A stretch of DNA of 10,000 bases from Magnetospirillum sp. Lineage in GTDB: Bacteria > Pseudomonadota > Alphaproteobacteria > Rhodospirillales > Magnetospirillaceae. Positions 5,676 to 10,000 of this stretch are shown one piece after another. Position numbers and translations under genes: made by a program. Each line of letters opens with the position of its first letter. The stretch's first letter is position 1. The notes beneath the pieces were generated by a model, which saw nothing but the letters and a program-made list of their open reading frames with translations, was not told the origin of the DNA and did no database searches. The stretch lies in contig JAIWOG010000142.1 in the NCBI GenBank assembly GCA_020217035.1, positions 1-10,000 on the forward strand, given 5' to 3'.

Positions 5676-7532
5676 GTGTTGTTGCGTTTTTTGCGCCTGA
5701 AATACCGGATCGCGCTGGGCTTCGTCGTCTTGCTTTTATTGTTGGCGGGATTGGGAATCGTCAGCGTGATGTTCGTCGACCGTGCCGCCATGGGAACGGC
5801 CGAGTTACATGGTCACGCCTACGCATCGGGCCGGTCCTTGGGCGAAGTGCGCAACCGGGTGATGGAGATCAAGGCCATCCTGGCCCATCACCTGGCCTTC
5901 CACGACGACGAGACCGATTCCTGGGCCACCGACATCCGCCGCCATCAATGGATCATCGAACAGAACCTGGCGCTGGTCGCCAGCAAGACGTCCGCCGCCG
6001 ACCCGGCGGTCGGCGCCATCACCCGTTCGTGGCAGGACTTGCGCGCCTTCGTTGACGCCAATGTCGGCGACATCCTGAGCAAGGATTTCGACCATGGTCA
6101 TCGGCGTTTCCACGAAACCGGCCTGACGCTGTTCGACCGCACCATCGACGTCCTTGCCGACGCCATGATCGCCGCCAACGTCCAGGCCAGCGAAAACGTC
6201 GGCCAAGCCGAGATCCTGCGTAACGAATTGCGCCGGACGGTGGTGGCGGCGGTGGTGGTGGCCCTGGTCCTGGGCATCGTGCTGTCCGCCGCCTTGACGC
6301 TGACCATCGTCAAACCCTTGGCAAGGCTGCGCACGGCCATGGTGCACGTCAACGAGGACGCGCCGTCAACCGTTGTTCCCTATACCGGGCGCGGCGACGA
6401 AATCGGCGACATCGCCCGCGCCTTGGCACAATTGAAGCAGGACGCCTGGGACAAGCGGCGCACCCAATTGCAATTCGCCACCATCTTCGAATCCAGCCCC
6501 GACATCGTCACCATCAGCGAACGCGACACCGGCCTGTTCCTGAACGTCAACGGCGGCTTCGAAAAAATCCTTGGCTACGGACGCCAGGACGTGATCGGCA
6601 AACGCTCTCTGGACTTGGGCATCTGGGCCACCCCCGAGCACCGCTCGGCCCTGGTCGAGGCCCTGCTGCGCGAAGGCCGTCTCAGCAACTTCCGCAGCCA
6701 GGCCCGGCGCAAGAACGGCGAATTGTTCGACGCCCTGGTCTCGGTCGAACAGTTCCATCTCGACGGCAAACCCTGCATGATCTTCGTCGCCCGCGACATC
6801 ACCCCCTTGAAGCAGCAAGAGGAACTGATGCGCCGCTCGCTGGCCGAGTTGGAGCGCTCGAACCGCGAGTTGGACCGCTTCGCCCATGTGGCCGCCCACG
6901 ACCTGCAAGAGCCTTGCCGCACCATATGCAGTTTCGCCCAGTTGCTGGAACGCAGCGATGGCGAGAAACTTTCGCCCCAAGGCCGGGAATACCTGGACTT
7001 CCTGACCACCGGCGCCGTCCGCATGCGCGAGCAAATCAAGGGATTGCTGGACTTGTCGCGGATCGACGCGTCGCCAGCCCGCTTCGTCGAGGTCGACCTG
7101 GCACAGACGTCCCGCTGGATCGTGCAGGAATTGCAGACCACCATCAGCGACCATCACGGCAAAGTGGTCCTTGGCGACCTGCCGGTGGTCAAGGCCGACC
7201 CGGTGCAGATGCGTCAGTTGCTGGGCAACCTGATCGGCAACGGCCTGAAGTTCCAGCCGCCGGACCAGCAAGCCGAGGTCACCGTCACCGCCACCCGCCG
7301 CCCCGACGACACCTGGGAAGTGGTGGTCGCCGACAACGGCATCGGCATCGATTCCCAATTCCACGACATGGTGTTCGACTTGTTCCGCCGTCTGCACGGC
7401 CCCGAACGCTATCCCGGCAGCGGCCTGGGCCTTGCCCTGTCGAAACGCATCGTCGAACGCCATGGCGGCCGAATTTGGGTCACCACCCCGACGACCGGCG
7501 GCACCGCCATGCATTTCACCCTGCCAGCATAA
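5676..7532 (+). CDS. Membrane-bound PAS sensor histidine kinase
   Basis: A 618-residue sensor kinase. Layout: transmembrane helix 1 (about 12-32), a periplasmic helical domain (about 33-187, four-helix-bundle type), transmembrane helix 2 (about 188-211), HAMP (about 211-262), PAS (about 265-380, with RDITPLKQQEELMRR at its end), HisKA (about 395-460) and HATPase (about 505-618). The H-box is FAHVAAHDLQEPCR with phosphoacceptor His408. The N-box is LLGNLIGNGLKF (Asn518, Asn522), followed by VADNGIGID, FDLFRRLHG and GSGLGLALSKRIVERHGG. All catalytic boxes are intact, and there is no receiver domain, so the partner must be a separate protein. The H-box style is the phytochrome-like HDLQEP group. 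Cys414 and Cys418 stand just after the phosphoacceptor. The start is uncertain: GTG 5676, or TTG 5679 or 5682, the last having CGGGGA at better spacing. The ligand and target are unknown. Confidence 0.93.
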   Translation: MLLRFLRLKYRIALGFVVLLLLLAGLGIVSVMFVDRAAMGTAELHGHAYASGRSLGEVRNRVMEIKAILAHHLAFHDDETDSWATDIRRHQWIIEQNLALVASKTSAADPAVGAITRSWQDLRAFVDANVGDILSKDFDHGHRRFHETGLTLFDRTIDVLADAMIAANVQASENVGQAEILRNELRRTVVAAVVVALVLGIVLSAALTLTIVKPLARLRTAMVHVNEDAPSTVVPYTGRGDEIGDIARALAQLKQDAWDKRRTQLQFATIFESSPDIVTISERDTGLFLNVNGGFEKILGYGRQDVIGKRSLDLGIWATPEHRSALVEALLREGRLSNFRSQARRKNGELFDALVSVEQFHLDGKPCMIFVARDITPLKQQEELMRRSLAELERSNRELDRFAHVAAHDLQEPCRTICSFAQLLERSDGEKLSPQGREYLDFLTTGAVRMREQIKGLLDLSRIDASPARFVEVDLAQTSRWIVQELQTTISDHHGKVVLGDLPVVKADPVQMRQLLGNLIGNGLKFQPPDQQAEVTVTATRRPDDTWEVVVADNGIGIDSQFHDMVFDLFRRLHGPERYPGSGLGLALSKRIVERHGGRIWVTTPTTGGTAMHFTLPA

Positions 7533-7567
7533 AACGCCCGCCGCTGATAACCATCCGATAATTATGG

Positions 7568-7596
7568 TTGTCACGGATCCGTCTTAAGGCTATGCC
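7568..7596 (+). promoter_or_regulatory. Possible promoter of the MCP gene
   Basis: TTGTCA (7568-7573, 5 of 6 to the sigma-70 -35) is followed after 17 bp by TATGCC (7591-7596, a poor -10). Just before it, AACCAT (7550-7555) and ATGGTT (7563-7568) form an inverted repeat overlapping the -35 side, which could be an operator. Support is weak. Confidence 0.25.
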
Positions 7597-7643
7597 CATT
7601 TCGTGTGCACACGCATTCTGGTGCCCACGTAAGCGCCATTCGA

Positions 7644-7648
7644 CGGAG
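7644..7648 (+). promoter_or_regulatory. Shine-Dalgarno site of the MCP gene
   Basis: CGGAG lies 7 nt before ATG 7656. It decides the start of the MCP in favour of 7656 over the longer frame from 7605, which would add hydrophilic residues before the first membrane helix. Confidence 0.65.
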
Positions 7649-7655
7649 ATGTTCC

Positions 7656-9359
7656 ATGCCCCGCCTTCGTGTTGCCGTCCTTGTCCATGTCTTCGCGGTG
7701 GTCGCGGTCTCCTGCGTCCTGGCGGTAGCCGCCACCGGCATGCGGGCCATCGAGGAACTGAAGGTGGGCGGGGCGCTTTACGACCGCATCGTGCTGGGCA
7801 AGGATCTGGTGGCCGACATCCTGCCGCCACCGGAATACATCATCGAATCCTATCTCGAGGCGACCTTGGCCCTGAACGAGCCCGCCAGCGCCAAGGCACG
7901 CGAACAACGCTTGGCCCAATTGCGCAAGGATTACGACCTGCGCCACGATTTCTGGATGGCAAGCCCATTGGACAGCGCCATCCGCGACAAGTTGACCCAG
8001 AAGTCGCATGGATTCGCTTTGGCCTTCTATGCGGAAACGCAGCAGGTGTTCCTGCCCGCATTGAAGCAGGGGAACATGGATGTGGCCATCGCCTCCTATG
8101 GCCGGCTGTCGAAAGCCTATGCCGACCATCGCGCCGTGATCGACGAGATCGTCAGGGACGCCGAAGCCATGAACCTGGCCACTGAAAAGCTGGCAGCGGA
8201 AACAGAAAACCGTCGCCTGACCCTGGTGTGGGGCGTCGCCATCCTGGCACTGGTTCTGATCGTCAGCGGCGTCACCGCCGTGGCCCTGGGCGTCATCCGG
8301 CCGCTTCAGCGCATGACCGCCACCATGCGCCAGTTGGCGGTGGGCGACATGAGCCCGCACATTCCCTACACCGCCCGCGGCGACGAGATCGGCGAGATGG
8401 CCCAGGCGGTCCAGGTGTTCAAAAGCAACGCCATCGAAGCCGAAAGCTTGCGCCAGCGCCAGGCCGAGATGGAACACCAGGCGGAACGGGACATGCTGGC
8501 CGCCTTGCAAAGGATGGCCGACACCCTGGAAGCCCAGGCCGACGAGGCGGTCAACACGGTGTCCCGCCACACCGGGCAATTGACCGGCAACGCCCGCAGC
8601 ATGGAAAACTCGGCCAACACCGTGCACGCCAACGCCCAAGGGGTGGCCGCCGCCGCTTCGCAGGCGCTGTCCAACGTCCAGACCGTCGCCTCGGCGTCGG
8701 AACAACTCAGCGCCTCCATCGACGAAATCCGCCGGTCCATCCATGTGGCCCACCAAGCCGCCACCACCGCCAGCCACACCGCCTGCGACGCCCAGGCCAC
8801 CATCGCTCGCCTGGCCAACACCGTCAGCCGCATCGGCGAAGTCACCCAGTTGATCAGCGACATCGCCAGCCAGACCAATTTGCTGGCGTTGAACGCCACC
8901 ATCGAGGCGGCCCGCGCCGGCGAGGCCGGCAAGGGTTTCGCCGTGGTCGCCGGCGAAGTGAAATCGCTGGCCACCCAGACAGGCCGCGCCACCGACGAGA
9001 TCAACACCCAGATCGGCGAGATCCTGTCCATCACCCGCCAAGCGGTCAACGCCGCGCAGGACATCGTCAAAATCATCGCCACCGTCGAACAGCATTCCAC
9101 ATCGGTGGCCAGCGCCGTCGACGAACAAGTCGCCGCGGCCACGGAAATCGCCCGCAACGTGGCACAAACATCGGATGCCGCGCAGGAAGTGGCGCAAAGG
9201 ATCGTCCAGGTATCCGAGGAAGCCTCGACCACCGGGACCTTGTCGGCGGAGGTCGCCGGCATCGCGGCGCAAGTCGCCGACGGCATCGCCCATCTGCGCC
9301 AAACCTTGGTGCATTCGGTGCGACAATCCCTGGCTCAGGTCGGAGCCCGAACCGGTTAA
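7656..9359 (+). CDS. Methyl-accepting chemotaxis protein
   Basis: A 567-residue MCP. Transmembrane helix 1 is at about 5-27 and helix 2 at about 189-213, enclosing a helical periplasmic sensor of about 160 residues. That sensor carries the notable motif [20 protein letters not shown] (43-62). HAMP follows (about 211-262, including [20 protein letters not shown]), then the long cytoplasmic coiled coil. The signalling tip is intact: [19 protein letters not shown], then [20 protein letters not shown]. This tip binds CheA and CheW. No C-terminal CheR/CheB-docking pentapeptide is seen; the protein ends QVGARTG. The gene follows the kinase by 123 nt with its own ribosome site. Its HAMP ([13 protein letters not shown]) is strikingly like that of the kinase (VPYTGRGDEIGDI). 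The ligand cannot be told from sequence. No che genes are in the window. Confidence 0.95.
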   Translation: MPRLRVAVLVHVFAVVAVSCVLAVAATGMRAIEELKVGGALYDRIVLGKDLVADILPPPEYIIESYLEATLALNEPASAKAREQRLAQLRKDYDLRHDFWMASPLDSAIRDKLTQKSHGFALAFYAETQQVFLPALKQGNMDVAIASYGRLSKAYADHRAVIDEIVRDAEAMNLATEKLAAETENRRLTLVWGVAILALVLIVSGVTAVALGVIRPLQRMTATMRQLAVGDMSPHIPYTARGDEIGEMAQAVQVFKSNAIEAESLRQRQAEMEHQAERDMLAALQRMADTLEAQADEAVNTVSRHTGQLTGNARSMENSANTVHANAQGVAAAASQALSNVQTVASASEQLSASIDEIRRSIHVAHQAATTASHTACDAQATIARLANTVSRIGEVTQLISDIASQTNLLALNATIEAARAGEAGKGFAVVAGEVKSLATQTGRATDEINTQIGEILSITRQAVNAAQDIVKIIATVEQHSTSVASAVDEQVAAATEIARNVAQTSDAAQEVAQRIVQVSEEASTTGTLSAEVAGIAAQVADGIAHLRQTLVHSVRQSLAQVGARTG

Positions 9360-9362
9360 GGG

Positions 9363-9737
9363 TCAGGAAAATGGATGGTTCTGACGCTGGCGGCGGGCGT
9401 GGGCCGTCACCAGTCGGGCCAAGGAGTAACGAGGCCGCAGGAACACCATGCGCAATCCGTCGCGGCCATGCCCCACGACCTGGGCCTCGGCGCGGGCGCC
9501 CTGCCCCAAGAGCATGGCCTCCTCGACCACCGGGATGACACGCAGGGGAAGCACCGTGCCGCAAGCCCGGGCGGCGGCGGCGGCGACCCTTACCCCGCCC
9601 AACGAGATGTCCGCCGCCGGGTGCAGGCTGCCATCGATCATCACCATCAAGCCGTCACCGGCAAAGCGCACATGACGCCGGCGTTCCAAACCGAAACCGC
9701 TTTCCTTGCCCGCCGAGAAGTGCCGCCACGTCGCCAT
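9363..9737 (-). CDS. Small PilZ-domain protein (putative c-di-GMP receptor)
   Basis: A 124-residue protein on the - strand. The c-di-GMP-binding motifs are present: R-x3-R in ERRRHVRF (Arg20 and Arg24) and DISLGG (Asp43, Ser45, Gly48), with the usual spacing of about 20 residues. The rest is a small beta-barrel region (TVLPLRVIPV, ARAEAQVVGHGRDGLRMVFL) and a basic tail ending RRQRQNHPFS. There is no other domain, so it likely acts as an adaptor binding a motility, polysaccharide or regulatory partner. ATG 9737 is chosen because an AAGG lies about 7 nt upstream and residues upstream of it do not look like part of the domain; a longer frame up to 9890 would run through the promoter region. It converges on the MCP gene with a 3-nt gap. 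Confidence 0.87.
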   Translation of the reverse strand: MATWRHFSAGKESGFGLERRRHVRFAGDGLMVMIDGSLHPAADISLGGVRVAAAAARACGTVLPLRVIPVVEEAMLLGQGARAEAQVVGHGRDGLRMVFLRPRYSLARLVTAHARRQRQNHPFS

Positions 9738-9764
9738 CCGCACACCTTCGCAAAATTCACCCTC

Positions 9765-9793
9765 ATAATACAAAAGTTTTGTGACGTTGTTTA
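9765..9793 (-). promoter_or_regulatory. Likely pilZ promoter with overlapping palindrome
   Basis: Read on the - strand, TATTAT (9770-9765, 5 of 6 to -10) is preceded after 17 bp by TAAACA (9793-9788, 4 of 6 to -35). This places a start point roughly 20 nt before the pilZ ATG. The spacer holds the perfect palindrome ACAAAA-G-TTTTGT (9770-9782), a plausible operator position for a repressor. Confidence 0.4.
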
Positions 9794-9804
9794 CGGTCAA
9801 TCTT

Positions 9805-9829
9805 GAACACGGGATGAACGCCCCTGTTC
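9805..9829. promoter_or_regulatory. Inverted repeat GAACACGGG/CCCCTGTTC in the divergent promoter region
   Basis: Arms 9805-9813 and 9821-9829 match at 8 of 9 positions around a 7-bp centre (ATGAACG). The site lies between the pilZ promoter and the response regulator start, so it is a candidate operator for either gene. It resembles no named box that I can identify with confidence. Confidence 0.4.
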
Positions 9830-9845
9830 CAAACGGCAACACCCC

Positions 9846-9875
9846 TTGATTCCTTGGGCTTATCCCTTCCACAAT
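9846..9875 (+). promoter_or_regulatory. Possible promoter of the response regulator gene
   Basis: TTGATT (9846-9851, 4 of 6) is followed after 18 bp by CACAAT (9870-9875, 4 of 6). A start point near 9881 would fit translation from GTG 9907 with AAGG at 9896-9899 and would exclude the earlier ATG 9874. The match is modest. Confidence 0.25.
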
Positions 9876-9906
9876 GCGGACGGTTCCCAAACCCCAAGGC
9901 GCCCCC

Positions 9907-10000
9907 GTGACTCAACTGCCCATCATCTTGGTCGTCGACGACGAACGACAGTCGCAAGAAGCCCTGCGCCGCGTGCTGGGTGACGAGTTCCAGGTGTTGG
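9907..10000 (+). CDS. Response regulator receiver start, possibly HoxA/HupR (5' end only)
   Basis: Only the first 31 codons are in the window. The peptide has the receiver-domain first strand and acidic pocket IILVVDDERQS (Asp11 and Asp12), followed by helix 1, EALRRVLGDEFQVL. GTG 9907 has AAGG (9896-9899) 7 nt upstream. An in-frame ATG at 9874 would add 11 residues but has no ribosome site. A regulator directly after hypX is hoxA in R. eutropha and Bradyrhizobium, and the helix-1 style is compatible with the NtrC-type HoxA/HupR hydrogenase activators. Receivers of HD-GYP and other families start similarly, however, and the phosphorylation site and output domain lie beyond the window. Being a response regulator is secure; being the hydrogenase regulator is inference. 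Confidence 0.75.
   Translation, partial: MTQLPIILVVDDERQSQEALRRVLGDEFQVL

Noticed and set aside
7543..7561. GCTGATAA and TCCGATAA resembling the flagellar sigma-28 -10 element before the MCP gene
   Set aside because: The only TAAA upstream (7530-7533) is 9 or 20 bp away rather than about 15, so no paired -35 exists.
7590..9326. Long open frame on the - strand (578 codons) opposite the MCP gene
   Set aside because: It mirrors the MCP codons; composition is Gly/Asp/His-rich and no domain is seen, while the + strand frame has a complete MCP architecture.
9835..9849. GGCAACACCCCTTGA resembling a sigma-54 -24/-12 promoter before the response regulator
   Set aside because: The GG to GC distance is off by one and the -12 GC is replaced by GA.

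Overview
The window looks like a chromosomal region of a GC-rich alphaproteobacterium. Codon third positions are strongly G/C, and the gene content resembles Rhodospirillales, possibly a Magnetospirillum-like organism. That taxonomic guess is inference from gene content and sequence style; no search was possible.

Left part (1-5568): the 3' part of a [NiFe]-hydrogenase maturation operon, all on the + strand, in the order hypB (3' end only), a short hypF, hypC, hypD, hypE, hypX. Together these proteins supply nickel (HypB) and build the Fe(CN)2CO group of the active site. HypF passes a carbamoyl group to the C-terminal Cys of HypE, HypE dehydrates it to a thiocyanate, HypC and HypD carry the iron and accept cyanide, and HypX makes CO from formyl-tetrahydrofolate for maturation under oxygen. 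hypC-hypD and hypD-hypE overlap by ATGA. The hypB-hypF gap holds a near-perfect 26-bp inverted repeat of the CACAGAG type. The hypF gene encodes only the carbamoyltransferase (Kae1-like) half. The hypE-hypX gap is a run of three GC hairpins that also reads as a 35-codon mini-ORF, which overlaps the hypE stop and the hypX start.

Middle part (5569-9359): two membrane signalling genes on the + strand. One is a hybrid-free sensor histidine kinase (periplasmic helical domain, HAMP, PAS, HisKA, HATPase). The other is a methyl-accepting chemotaxis protein.

Right part (9360-10000): a small PilZ-domain (c-di-GMP binding) gene on the - strand that converges on the MCP gene with a 3-nt gap. Next comes a compact divergent promoter region with two palindromes, then the first 31 codons of a response regulator on the + strand. 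The order hypB-hypF(short)-hypCDEX followed by a response regulator recalls the Ralstonia eutropha hyp1-hypX-hoxA arrangement. If the truncated regulator is HoxA/HupR, the kinase-MCP-PilZ block sits between hypX and its regulator.

No rRNA, tRNA, CRISPR array, transposase gene or phage gene was seen. Nothing here is clearly a new system. The most interesting points are the half-size HypF, the two palindromic spacers inside the hyp operon, and the signalling block between hypX and the response regulator.
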